From Amycolatopsis thailandensis (GTDB lineage: Bacteria > Actinomycetota > Actinomycetes > Mycobacteriales > Pseudonocardiaceae), in contig NZ_NMQT01000045.1 of assembly GCF_002234405.1 (NCBI RefSeq), forward strand, positions 1 through 45,094: DNA of 45,094 bases. Direction: 5' to 3'. The notes beneath the pieces are model-generated. The model was not told where the DNA came from. It saw only the letters and a list, made by a program, of their open reading frames with translations, and made no database searches. Shown here in pieces: positions 7,768-16,891 of this stretch (position 1 is the stretch's first letter; each line of letters begins with the position of its first letter). The position numbers and the translations under genes were made by a program.

Positions 7768-8601
7768 GTGAGCATCGAGAAGGCGCTTGTCGTGGGTACC
7801 GGACTGGTCGGCACGTCGGCGGCGCTGGCTCTGCGCGCGAAGGGCGTGGAGGTGTGCCTCTCCGACATCGACGAGCAGGCCGTGGCGCTGGCCCGGGAGC
7901 TCGGCGCCGGCCGGGAATGGTCGGGCGAGGAAGTGGATCTGGCGTTGCTCGCCGTGCCGCCGCACCTCGTCGGGGAGCGGCTGGCCGAACTCCAGAAACA
8001 AGGAGTGGCGCGGGTTTACACCGATGTGGCCAGCGTGAAGGCAGGCCCGATCGCCGACGCGGAGCGGCTCGGCTGCGACCTGACCTCCTACGTGCCGGGG
8101 CATCCGCTCGCCGGCCGGGAGCGGTCCGGCCCGTCTGCCGCCCGCGCGGAGCTGTTCGACGGCCGTGCCTGGGCGCTCTGTCCCGGTCCCGGGACCGGCG
8201 CGGACGCGATGAGGCTGGTGAGGGAACTGGTGTCGCTGTGCGGAGCGAAGGCCGTCACCGTCGGTGCGGACGAGCACGACTCGGCGGTGGCGCTGGTGTC
8301 GCACGCCCCGCACGTCGCGGCCTCGGCGGTGGCCGCGAGCCTGGCGAGCGGCGACGACGTCGCGATCAGCCTCGCCGGGCAGGGGCTGCGTGACGTGACC
8401 CGGATCGCCGCCGGGAGTCCCTTGCTGTGGCAGCGGATTCTTGCCGGGAACGCCGTGGCGGTGGCCGAGGTGCTCGACCGTGTCGCGGCCGACCTCGCCG
8501 CGGCGGCCACGGCCCTGCGGTCCGGTGAGCTCGACGATTTGACGGATCTGCTGCGACGCGGAGTGGACGGTCAGGCGAGGATCTCGGTACCGGGAGCCTG
8601 A
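7768..8601 (+). CDS. pdh: Prephenate dehydrogenase
   Basis: Prephenate dehydrogenase oxidatively decarboxylates prephenate to 4-hydroxyphenylpyruvate, the precursor of tyrosine and of 4-hydroxyphenylglycine (Hpg). The 277-aa protein has an N-terminal NAD site (VVGTGLVGTS, residues 8-17), the VASVKAGP and PGHPLAGRERSGP blocks, and SHAPHVAASAV. It has no C-terminal ACT domain, so feedback inhibition by tyrosine through that domain is not expected. The GTG at 7768 follows AAGAAGGA. A dedicated copy is usual in glycopeptide clusters, because five of the seven residues predicted here (three Hpg, two Tyr/Bht) derive from this branch; Dpg is made from malonyl-CoA. Confidence 0.92.
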   Translation: MSIEKALVVGTGLVGTSAALALRAKGVEVCLSDIDEQAVALARELGAGREWSGEEVDLALLAVPPHLVGERLAELQKQGVARVYTDVASVKAGPIADAERLGCDLTSYVPGHPLAGRERSGPSAARAELFDGRAWALCPGPGTGADAMRLVRELVSLCGAKAVTVGADEHDSAVALVSHAPHVAASAVAASLASGDDVAISLAGQGLRDVTRIAAGSPLLWQRILAGNAVAVAEVLDRVAADLAAAATALRSGELDDLTDLLRRGVDGQARISVPGA

Positions 8602-8718
8602 ACGGTGTCGCTTGTGGACAGTGGGAGTACGGCGAAGTTCGCTTGAACCCCCTCGTGGACATCGACACGATTCAGCACGATTGAGATCGCGGACTTCGCG
8701 CGTGGGAGGAATGACCGT
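8602..8718 (+). promoter_or_regulatory. Gap between pdh and the ABC exporter gene
   Basis: This 117-nt gap is large enough for a promoter. It contains a short palindrome GTTC-GCTT-GAAC (8637-8648) and two direct copies of gTGGACa (TGGAC at 8615 and 8656). Neither matches the GTCCAA-N17-TTGGAC operator. The related transporter gene in balhimycin is reported as a regulator target, so a degenerate site is possible. Confidence 0.3.
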
Positions 8719-10671
8719 ATGGACGTGGTGTTGAACTTCGGGGCACCGACCAAGAGCGACGACGATCCCGATCCCTGGGGGAACAGGGTCCGTCCGGGGA
8801 CGGTGCGCCGCGTGCTCGCCTACTTCCGCCCGCACCTCGGCCTGGTCGCGCTCTTCATCGCCATCGCCGCGCTGGAGGCGGCCGTCGTCATCGCGACCCC
8901 CTTGCTGATGAAGGAGCTCATCGACGGCGGGATCCTCAAGAACGACTTCGGCGTCGTGATCCTGATGGCCGTCCTGACCGCCGCGCTCGCCGTCGTCGGC
9001 GCGTTGCTGTCGTTGTTCTCGGCCTACGTCTCCGCGCGCATGGGGGAGGGGGTCACCTACGACCTCCGGGTCCAGGCGATCGACCACGTCCGGAGCCTGC
9101 CGGTCGCGTTCTTCACCCGCACCCAGACCGGCGTGCTGGTCGGGCGGCTGCACACGGAACTGATCATGGCCCAGCAGTCGTTCGGCCACCTGCTGATGTC
9201 GGCCACCAGCGCGGTCACGGTCCTGCTGGTGCTGGCCGAGATGTTCTACCTGTCGTGGCTCGTCGCCGTCGTCACGCTGGTGCTGATCCCGCTGTTCGTC
9301 GTGCCCTGGGTCTACGTGGGGCGGATGATCCAGAAGCGCACCGGACGGCTGATGGAGGCGAACGCCGGTCTCGGCGGGCTGCTCCACGAGCGGTTCAACG
9401 TCCAGGGCGCGATGCTCTCCAAGCTCTTCGGCCGTCCGGACGAGGAGATGGCCGACTACCGGGACCGGTCCGGGAAGATCCGCGACATCGGCGTGAGCAT
9501 CTCGATCTGGGGCCGGATGTCCTTCGCGATGATGGCGCTGATGGCCTCGATCGCGACGGCGGTCGTCTACGGGATCGGCGGCGGGCTCGTCATCGACGGT
9601 GCCTTCCAGCTCGGCACGCTGATCGCCATCGCCACCCTGCTCGGGCGGCTGCTCGGGCCGATCACCCAGCTGTCCGGGTTGCAGGAGACCGCGCAGACCG
9701 TGGTGGTGAGCTTCTCCCGGATCTTCGAGCTGCTCGACCTGAAGCCGCTGATCCAGGAACGCCCCGGCGCGGGTGAACTCGAGAAGGACGTCGCGCCGGA
9801 CATCGAGTTCGACGACGTGACCTTCCGCTATCCGACCGCGAACGAGGTCTCGCTGGCGTCGCTCGAACACCTGCGGACCAAGCGGGAGAACGAGGAACTG
9901 TCGGCGGACGTCCTGCGCGGCATCAGCTTCCAGGCTCCCGCCGGGACGCTCACCGCGCTCGTCGGCCCGTCCGGAGCGGGGAAGAGCACCATCACGCATC
10001 TCGTCTCCCGCCTGTACGACCCGAATTCCGGGACCGTCCGGGTCGGCGGCAGCGATCTGCGGGACCTCACCTTCGATTCGCTCCGCGAAACGATCGGCGT
10101 GGTCAGCCAGGACGCGTACCTCTTCCACGACACGATCCGGGAGAACCTGCTCTACGCGCGGCCCACGGCCACCGAAGAAGAACTGATCGAGGCGTGCAAG
10201 GGCGCCCAGATCTGGGAGCTCATCGAGTCGCTGCCGCGCGGGTTCGACACCGTCACCGGCGACCGCGGTTACCGGATGTCGGGCGGTGAGAAGCAGCGGC
10301 TGGCCATCGCCCGGCTGCTGCTGAAGGCGCCCACCGTCGTCGTCCTCGACGAAGCCACCGCGCATCTGGACTCCGAATCGGAGGCCGCCGTCCAGCGGGC
10401 GCTCAAGACCGCGCTGCGCAGCCGGACCTCGATCGTGATCGCCCACCGGTTGTCCACGATCCGCGAGGCTGACCAGATCCTCGTGATCGACGGGGGAACG
10501 GTCCGGGAACGCGGGACGCACGACGAACTGCTGGCGCAGGACGGCCTGTACGCGGAGCTGTACCGGACGCAGTTCGCCAATCCCGACCGCTTCGGCCCCA
10601 AGCCGGAGCCGGAGCCCGAGATCGACGAAGAACCTGAGCCGGTGGCCACCTTTATGGGTCATGGAGGGTGA
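8719..10671 (+). CDS. tba: ABC exporter (fused TMD-NBD), likely antibiotic export
   Basis: This 650-aa half-transporter has an N-terminal membrane domain (hydrophobic helices spread over about residues 35-340) fused to an ATPase, so it should act as a homodimer in the cytoplasmic membrane. Walker A is GPSGAGKST (416-424). The signature is MSGGEKQRL (from residue 520), a variant of LSGGQ. Walker B ends VVVLDEAT with D544/E545, and the switch histidine follows in IVIAHRLST. A charged insertion (LEHLRTKRENEELSAD) splits the start of the ATPase. The C-terminal tail is Pro/Glu-rich. The ATG is preceded by GGGAGGA. Its stop is 2 nt before the first NRPS start, so the two are co-translated. Export of the glycopeptide or its precursor is inferred from context; the symbol follows balhimycin. 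Confidence 0.88.
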   Translation: MDVVLNFGAPTKSDDDPDPWGNRVRPGTVRRVLAYFRPHLGLVALFIAIAALEAAVVIATPLLMKELIDGGILKNDFGVVILMAVLTAALAVVGALLSLFSAYVSARMGEGVTYDLRVQAIDHVRSLPVAFFTRTQTGVLVGRLHTELIMAQQSFGHLLMSATSAVTVLLVLAEMFYLSWLVAVVTLVLIPLFVVPWVYVGRMIQKRTGRLMEANAGLGGLLHERFNVQGAMLSKLFGRPDEEMADYRDRSGKIRDIGVSISIWGRMSFAMMALMASIATAVVYGIGGGLVIDGAFQLGTLIAIATLLGRLLGPITQLSGLQETAQTVVVSFSRIFELLDLKPLIQERPGAGELEKDVAPDIEFDDVTFRYPTANEVSLASLEHLRTKRENEELSADVLRGISFQAPAGTLTALVGPSGAGKSTITHLVSRLYDPNSGTVRVGGSDLRDLTFDSLRETIGVVSQDAYLFHDTIRENLLYARPTATEEELIEACKGAQIWELIESLPRGFDTVTGDRGYRMSGGEKQRLAIARLLLKAPTVVVLDEATAHLDSESEAAVQRALKTALRSRTSIVIAHRLSTIREADQILVIDGGTVRERGTHDELLAQDGLYAELYRTQFANPDRFGPKPEPEPEIDEEPEPVATFMGHGG

Positions 10672-10673
10672 CG

Positions 10674-13600
10674 ATGAGTTCCGCAGCGCAGACGAGCCTT
10701 GCTCTTTTCACCGGTCAAGCGGCCCGGACACCCGGCGCGGTGGCCGTGGTCGACGGGGACCGGGTCCTCACCTATGCCGAGCTCGACGCGCTGGCGGGCC
10801 GGTTGGCCGGACGGCTGGCCGAACAGGGTGTCCGCCGGGGCGGTCGCGTCGCGGTCATGCTGGACCGTTCGGCGGACCTGCTGGTGGCGCTGCTCGCCGT
10901 CTGGAAGGCGGGGGCGGCGTACGTACCGGTGGACGCCGCGTATCCCACGCCGCGGATCGCTTTCCTGCTGGCCGATTCGGGCGCGTCCCTGACGCTGTGC
11001 TCGGCCGCGACACTCGGCAAGGCGCCGTCGGGGATCGATTCGATCGTCGTCACCGACGAGCCGGGCGAGGCGCCGGTGAGCACGGCGCGTCCGGAAGACC
11101 TGGCCTACATCATGTACACCTCCGGCTCGACGGGTACGCCGAAGGGCGTGGCCGTGCCGCATCGCAGTGTCGCGGAGCTGGTGGGGGATCCGGGCTGGGC
11201 GATGGGCCCGGACGACGCGGTCCTCATGCACGCGCCGCATTCCTTCGACGCGTCCCTGTGCGAGATCTGGGTTCCGCTGGTGTCGGGCGCCAGGGTGGTG
11301 ATCGCGGGGCCCGGGCAGGTCGACGCCCGGCGGCTGCGGGAAGCGGTCGCGTCCGGGGTGACGCGGGCGCATCTGACCGCGGGCAGTTTCCGTGCGGTGG
11401 CGGAGGAATCGCCGGAGTCGTTCGCGGGGCTCGACGAGATCCTGACCGGCGGTGACCTGGTGCCCGCGCACGCCGTCGAGCGTGTTCGGAAAGCCGCGCC
11501 GGGCGCGCGGATCCGGCATCTCTACGGCCCGACGGAAACGACGTTGTGCGCGACCTGGCACGTGCTCGAACCGGGCGGCGAGCTGGGTTCGGTGCTGCCG
11601 ATCGGCCGTCCGCTCGCGGGCCGCCACGCCCGGGTGCTCGACGCGTCGCTGCGGCCGGTGGAACCGGAGGTGGTCGGCGATCTGTACCTCTCCGGCGCCG
11701 GTCTGGCGGACGGCTACCTGGACCGGACGGCGCTGACGGCCGAGCGGTTCGTGGCGGATCCGTCCTCGCCGGGCGCGCGGATGTACCGGACCGGTGACCT
11801 CGCCCAGTGGAACGCGGACGGCGAACTGCTGTTCGCCGGCCGGGCCGACGACCAGGTCAAGATCCGCGGGTTCCGGGTCGAACCCGGCGAGGTCGAGGCC
11901 GCGATGACCGCGCAACCGGACGTCCACGAGGCCGTGGTGGTGCCGATCGACGGGCGCCTGATCGGGTACGTGGTGGCCGAGGTGGACCCCGTTCTCGTTC
12001 GCGAGCGGCTCGCCGCGGTACTGCCGGACTACCTGGTCCCGGCGGCGGTGCTCGCGGTGGACGCGCTTCCGCTGACCGGCAACGGGAAGGTGGACCGGGC
12101 GGCCTTGCCCGCCCCCGACTTCACCGCGAAGGCCGACGGCCGGGAACCCGTCACCGAGGCCGAACGTGTCCTTTGTGGACTGTTTGCCGAGGTGCTCGGC
12201 ATCGAACGCGCCGGTGTCGACGACGGTTTCTTCGACCTGGGCGGGGATTCGATCCTCGCCGTACGCGTCGCCGCGCGTGCGGCCAAAGCGGGCCTGCTGG
12301 TGACGCCGTCGGAGATCTTCGGGGAGCGGACCCCTGGCCGGCTGGCCGCCGTGGCGCGTGCCGTACCGGCGGACGCCACCGCCGACGGCCCCCTGATCGA
12401 CCTGACCGAGGAAGACGAGGCGGAGCTGGCGATCGCCGCTCCCGGGGCTCGGGAGGTCTGGCCGCTGGCGCCGCTCCAGGCGGGCCTGCTCTTCCAAACG
12501 ACCCTGGACGACCAGGGCCCCGACATCTACCAGACCCAGTGGATCGTGGAGCTGACCGGACCGCTGGACACGGTCCGGCTGCGGGCGGTGTGGGAAGCGG
12601 TCTTCGCCCGGCACGCCGAACTGCGGCTGACCTTCCACCGGCTCTCGTCGGGCAAGGCGGTGCAGGCCGTCGCCGGGCACGTCGACCTGCCGTGGCGCGA
12701 GGTCGATCTGACCGGCGCGAGCGACGTCGAAGCGGCCGTCGAAGCCGTGACGGCCGCGGAGCAGCGGGACAGGTTCGACCTCACCAAGGCGCCGCTGTTC
12801 CGGCTGGTGCTGATCCGGGTCGGCGACGACCGGTATCGCCTGCTGGTGGTCAACCACCACATCCTGACCGACGGCTGGTCGGTGGCGGTCATCCTCAACG
12901 AGGTCGCCGAGGCGTACACCTCCGGCGGCCGGTTCCCGGACCGGACGGGTGCCGCGTCCTACCGGGACTACCTTGCCTGGCTGGAGCGGCAGGACAAGGA
13001 AGCGGCGTGCGAGGCCTGGCAGGCGGAACTGTCGGACATCGACGTGCCCGCGCTGGTCGCCAAATCGGACGACGCGACCGAATACGACTACCGCGTCACC
13101 CATCTTTCCCCCGAGCTCCACACACGGTTGACCGACTTCGCCCGCGACCACGGGCTGACGCTGAACACGGTGGTCCAGGGCGCGTGGGCGATCGTGCTGG
13201 CGCGGCTCGCGCGGCGGACCGACGTCGTGTTCGGCACCACGGTGGCTTGCCGTCCCCCGGAACTGTCCGGGGTGGAGTCGATGCCGGGGCTCATGATGAA
13301 CACGGTCCCCGTACGGGTCTCACTGAACGGTGACGAGTCCCTTGTGGACATGCTGACCGGGTTGCAGCGCCGTCAGGTCGCCCTGATGCCGCATCACCAC
13401 CTGGGGCTGACGGACATCCAGAAGACGGCCGGGCCCGGCGCGATGTTCGACACGCTGCTGGTGTTCGAGAACTATCCGCGGGACTTCGCCGACCGGTTCA
13501 CGTATCTGGGCACCATCGAGGGAACCCACTACCCGGTGACCGTCGGGGTCATCCCGGGAGAACGGTTCCGGATCCAGCTCGCCTACTGGCGTGGGCAGAT

Positions 13601-16600
13601 CGGCCGGGCCGTCGCGGACTCGCTGCTGGAGTGGTTCGTCGGTGCCCTCGAAGCGGTGTCCGCCGATCCGTCCCGGCTCGTCGGCCGCACCGACATGGGC
13701 GAGATCCCGTTGCCCCGCTGGAAGTCCGCGCTGGTGTCGGACGAGCCGCTGCCGTCGCTGATCGGGCGGATGGCGGCGGAGCGGCCGGACGCGGTGGCGG
13801 TCGCGGACGGCGAGGGCGACCTCACGTACGCGGAACTGTGGGATCGGGCGGTCAGGTTCGCCGCCGTCCTGCGGGAACGCGGGGTCGGCCGCGAGCGCCG
13901 TGTCGGACTCGTGGTGGGCCGGTCCTCGTGGTGGCTGGTCGGGATGCTGGGGGTGTCACTGGCGGGCGGCGTCTTCGTCCCGGTGGATCCCTTGTACCCG
14001 GCCGAGCGCGTGAAGCTGATCTTCGGCAGCGCGGATCCGATGCTGGTGGTGTGCCAGGGAAAGACCCGCGACGCGGTGCCGGAGGAGTTCGCGGACCGGA
14101 TCGTGGTGCTGGACGAACTCGACCTGCCCCGGGCACCGGGCGCGGTCCTGCCGCGGATCGCGATGCGCGACGCGGCGTACGTGATCTACACGTCGGGATC
14201 GACCGGAACGCCGAAGGGCGTCGTCGTCACGTACTCCGGCCTGGGCAATCTGGCGATGGCGCATATCGAACGGCTCGCCGTGAAGCCGTCCTCGCGGGTG
14301 TTGCAGTTCGCGGCGCTCGGCTTCGACACCATCGTGTCCGAGGTGATGATGGCGTTGCTTTCCGGGGCGACGTTGGTGATGCCGCCGGACGAGGACCTGC
14401 CGCCGCATGCTTCGCTGACCGACACGCTGGAGCGGTGGGACGTCACGCATGTGAAGGCTCCGCCGTCGGTGCTGGCCACCGTGGACGCGCTGCCGGACCG
14501 GGTGGAGACGGTGACCGCGGCGGGGGAACTCTGCCCGCCGGGTCTGGTGGACCGCCTGTCGGCCGACCGCCGGATGATCAACGCCTACGGGCCGACCGAG
14601 ACCACGATCTGCGCGACGGTGAGCATGCCGCTGGCGCCGGACGGGGCGGTGATCCCGTTCGGGGGGCCGATCGCCGGGGTGCGCGGGTATCTGCTGGACG
14701 CGTTCCTGCGCCCGCTGCCGCCGGGGGTCACCGGTGAGCTGTACCTGGCCGGGATCGGGGTGGCGCGCGGGTATCTCGGCCGCTCGGCGCTGACGTCCGA
14801 GCGGTTCGTCGCCGATCCGTTCGTCGCCGGTGAGCGGATGTACCGGACGGGCGACCTGGCGTACTGGACGGATCAGGGTGAACTGGTGTCCGCCGGCCGG
14901 GCCGACGACCAGGTCAAGATCCGCGGGTTCCGGGTCGAACCCCGCGAGATCGAGTTCGCGCTGTCCAACCGGCCCGACGTCACTCAGGCCACCGTGACCG
15001 TCCGCGAAGGCCGCTTGGTGGCCTATGTGTCGCCGGGTGACGTCGATCCGGAGGCGCTGCGACGGGAACTCGCGGAGCGGATGCCCGCGTACATGGTGCC
15101 CGCCGCGGTGATGGCGCTGGACGTCCTGCCGCTGACGCCGCACGGGAAGATCGACCGGAAGGCGTTGCCCGAACCGGACTTCTCGTCGAAGGCGGTCGGC
15201 AGGGAACCGTCGACCGAGGTCGAGCGGCTGTTGTGCGAGATGTTCGCCGAGGTCCTCGGACTGGCGCGGGTCGGGGTCGAGGACAGCTTCTTCGAACTGG
15301 GCGGGGACTCGATCTCGTCCATGCAGGTGGCCGCCCGCGCGCGGCGTGACGGGATCTCGCTGACCCCGCGGCAGGTGTTCGAACACCGCACCCCCGAGCG
15401 GCTGGCGCAGCTGGTGGCGGAAGTCCCCGCGCCGCGGCAGGAGACGGCGCCGGACGACGGCGTCGGCGACGTCGAGCTGACGCCGGTGATGCGGATGTTC
15501 GGTGAGGACGCCGCGGCGCCCGGCTTCGCGCAGTGGATGGTGCTGGGCACGCCTCCGGCGCTGACGGAGAAGACGGTGGTCGCCGGGCTGACGGCCGTCG
15601 TGGACACGCACGACATGCTGCGGGCGCGGGTCGGAGACGGACGTCTGGTGGTGGCCGAGCGCGGTTCGCTCGACGTCGCCGCGATGGTCAAGTGCGTGCG
15701 GGTCGACGGTTCCGTGGACGAGGCCGTGGAGAACGCGGCGCGGGACGCGGTGGGACGGCTCGACCCGCTCGCGGGGGTGATGGTCCAGGCGGTGCTGATC
15801 GACGCCGGACCGGATCGGCTGGGACGCCTGGTCGTCGTCGCGCATCACTTGGTGGTGGACGGTGTGTCGTGGCGGATCCTGTCGTCGGATCTGCGAGCCG
15901 CTTGCGAGGCGGTGTCCGAAGGCCGCGAGCCGGCGCTGGAGCCGGTGGGAGTGTCGTTCCGGCGCTGGACCGGACTGCTGGCGGAGCAGACGCGGGTCGC
16001 GGAACTGCCGGTGTGGCAAGCGATCCTCGGGCGAGAGGCGCTGCCGGAACCCACGTCGACCGGGAACATCCGCTCGCGGTCGTGGACGGTGCCGAAGGCC
16101 GAGACGGCGGTGCTGGTGGGCCGGGCCCCGGTGGTCTTCCACTGCGGGGTGAACGACGTGCTGCTGGCCGGACTGGCGGGCGCGGTGCCGCGATGGCGCG
16201 GCGGGGACGCGGTGGTGGTCGAGGTGGAAAGCCACGGCCGTCATCCGGTCGACGGGATGGATCTGTCCCGGACGGTGGGCTGGTTCACCAGCGCGTATCC
16301 GATCCGCCTCGACGTGGCGGGGATCGATCTGGCGGACGTCCTCGCCGGTGGCCCGGCGGCCGGACGGCTGCTCAAGGCGGTCAAGGAACAGTCGCGGGCC
16401 GTACCCGGCGACGGCCTCGGATACGGCTTGCTGCGGTATCCCCACGACGGGAAGACGCCGGTTCTCGCGGAAAGCCCGTCGCCGCGGATCGGCTTCAATT
16501 ACATGGGCCGGTTCGTCTCCGGCGACCAAAGCGACGTGCAGGCGTGGCAGCTCGTCGGTGACATCGGCGGTTCGATGGATCCGGACATGAATCTGCCGCA

Positions 16601-16862
16601 TCCGATCGAAGTCAACGCGATCGTCCAGGATTTGCCGGATGGTCCCGAATTGGCGCTCATGGTGGAATGGTCGGGCGACGTCTTCGGCGAGGCCGAGATC
16701 GCGCGGCTGGGCCAGGAATGGCTGGACATGTTGTCAGGACTGGCCCGGCAGGCGGAAGATCCTTCGGCCGGGGGACATACGGCTTCCGACTTCGCCCTGC
16801 TCGAACTGGACCAGGACGAGATCGAGGAATTCGAAGCATTGGCGGCCGAACTCCGGCAATAG
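10674..16862 (+). CDS. NRPS, modules 1-2 (A-T-C-A-T-E)
   Basis: The 2062-aa initiating NRPS builds the first dipeptide. Approximate domains: A1 10-480 ([11 protein letters not shown] from 148), T1 490-565 (Ser526), C2 595-1030 (HHILTDG from 728), A2 1045-1500 ([11 protein letters not shown] from 1172), T2 1510-1580 (Ser1546), E2 1595-2040 (HHLVVDG from 1724). Specificity residues read by alignment to GrsA are DACHLGLLCK for A1 (Hpg-like) and DTSKTAAICK for A2 (Tyr or beta-hydroxytyrosine). There is no C domain at the start and no E domain in module 1. I chose ATG 10674 because GGAGGG ends 5 nt before it; the GTG at 10668 would have no spacer. The acidic tail (LDQDEIEEFEA) probably docks to the next NRPS. 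The 2-module split matches the A47934/teicoplanin/ristocetin group, not vancomycin (3+3+1). Confidence 0.95.
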   Translation: MSSAAQTSLALFTGQAARTPGAVAVVDGDRVLTYAELDALAGRLAGRLAEQGVRRGGRVAVMLDRSADLLVALLAVWKAGAAYVPVDAAYPTPRIAFLLADSGASLTLCSAATLGKAPSGIDSIVVTDEPGEAPVSTARPEDLAYIMYTSGSTGTPKGVAVPHRSVAELVGDPGWAMGPDDAVLMHAPHSFDASLCEIWVPLVSGARVVIAGPGQVDARRLREAVASGVTRAHLTAGSFRAVAEESPESFAGLDEILTGGDLVPAHAVERVRKAAPGARIRHLYGPTETTLCATWHVLEPGGELGSVLPIGRPLAGRHARVLDASLRPVEPEVVGDLYLSGAGLADGYLDRTALTAERFVADPSSPGARMYRTGDLAQWNADGELLFAGRADDQVKIRGFRVEPGEVEAAMTAQPDVHEAVVVPIDGRLIGYVVAEVDPVLVRERLAAVLPDYLVPAAVLAVDALPLTGNGKVDRAALPAPDFTAKADGREPVTEAERVLCGLFAEVLGIERAGVDDGFFDLGGDSILAVRVAARAAKAGLLVTPSEIFGERTPGRLAAVARAVPADATADGPLIDLTEEDEAELAIAAPGAREVWPLAPLQAGLLFQTTLDDQGPDIYQTQWIVELTGPLDTVRLRAVWEAVFARHAELRLTFHRLSSGKAVQAVAGHVDLPWREVDLTGASDVEAAVEAVTAAEQRDRFDLTKAPLFRLVLIRVGDDRYRLLVVNHHILTDGWSVAVILNEVAEAYTSGGRFPDRTGAASYRDYLAWLERQDKEAACEAWQAELSDIDVPALVAKSDDATEYDYRVTHLSPELHTRLTDFARDHGLTLNTVVQGAWAIVLARLARRTDVVFGTTVACRPPELSGVESMPGLMMNTVPVRVSLNGDESLVDMLTGLQRRQVALMPHHHLGLTDIQKTAGPGAMFDTLLVFENYPRDFADRFTYLGTIEGTHYPVTVGVIPGERFRIQLAYWRGQIGRAVADSLLEWFVGALEAVSADPSRLVGRTDMGEIPLPRWKSALVSDEPLPSLIGRMAAERPDAVAVADGEGDLTYAELWDRAVRFAAVLRERGVGRERRVGLVVGRSSWWLVGMLGVSLAGGVFVPVDPLYPAERVKLIFGSADPMLVVCQGKTRDAVPEEFADRIVVLDELDLPRAPGAVLPRIAMRDAAYVIYTSGSTGTPKGVVVTYSGLGNLAMAHIERLAVKPSSRVLQFAALGFDTIVSEVMMALLSGATLVMPPDEDLPPHASLTDTLERWDVTHVKAPPSVLATVDALPDRVETVTAAGELCPPGLVDRLSADRRMINAYGPTETTICATVSMPLAPDGAVIPFGGPIAGVRGYLLDAFLRPLPPGVTGELYLAGIGVARGYLGRSALTSERFVADPFVAGERMYRTGDLAYWTDQGELVSAGRADDQVKIRGFRVEPREIEFALSNRPDVTQATVTVREGRLVAYVSPGDVDPEALRRELAERMPAYMVPAAVMALDVLPLTPHGKIDRKALPEPDFSSKAVGREPSTEVERLLCEMFAEVLGLARVGVEDSFFELGGDSISSMQVAARARRDGISLTPRQVFEHRTPERLAQLVAEVPAPRQETAPDDGVGDVELTPVMRMFGEDAAAPGFAQWMVLGTPPALTEKTVVAGLTAVVDTHDMLRARVGDGRLVVAERGSLDVAAMVKCVRVDGSVDEAVENAARDAVGRLDPLAGVMVQAVLIDAGPDRLGRLVVVAHHLVVDGVSWRILSSDLRAACEAVSEGREPALEPVGVSFRRWTGLLAEQTRVAELPVWQAILGREALPEPTSTGNIRSRSWTVPKAETAVLVGRAPVVFHCGVNDVLLAGLAGAVPRWRGGDAVVVEVESHGRHPVDGMDLSRTVGWFTSAYPIRLDVAGIDLADVLAGGPAAGRLLKAVKEQSRAVPGDGLGYGLLRYPHDGKTPVLAESPSPRIGFNYMGRFVSGDQSDVQAWQLVGDIGGSMDPDMNLPHPIEVNAIVQDLPDGPELALMVEWSGDVFGEAEIARLGQEWLDMLSGLARQAEDPSAGGHTASDFALLELDQDEIEEFEALAAELRQ

Positions 16863-16891
16863 CGGTGTAAAGCAATGGAGGCTAGATCTTC

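Noticed and set aside
8615..8660. Regulator operator before the ABC exporter
   Set aside because: The two TGGAC copies are in direct orientation at 41-bp spacing and do not form the inverted GTCCAA-N17-TTGGAC pair.
7411..10662. 1083-aa minus-strand open frame opposite pdh and the ABC exporter
   Set aside because: It has Arg/Gln/Val/His-rich composition without motifs and mirrors two well-supported plus-strand genes; it is a high-GC shadow.
10668..10673. GTG 10668 as start of the first NRPS
   Set aside because: It lies inside the GGAGGG ribosome site; ATG 10674 has proper spacing.
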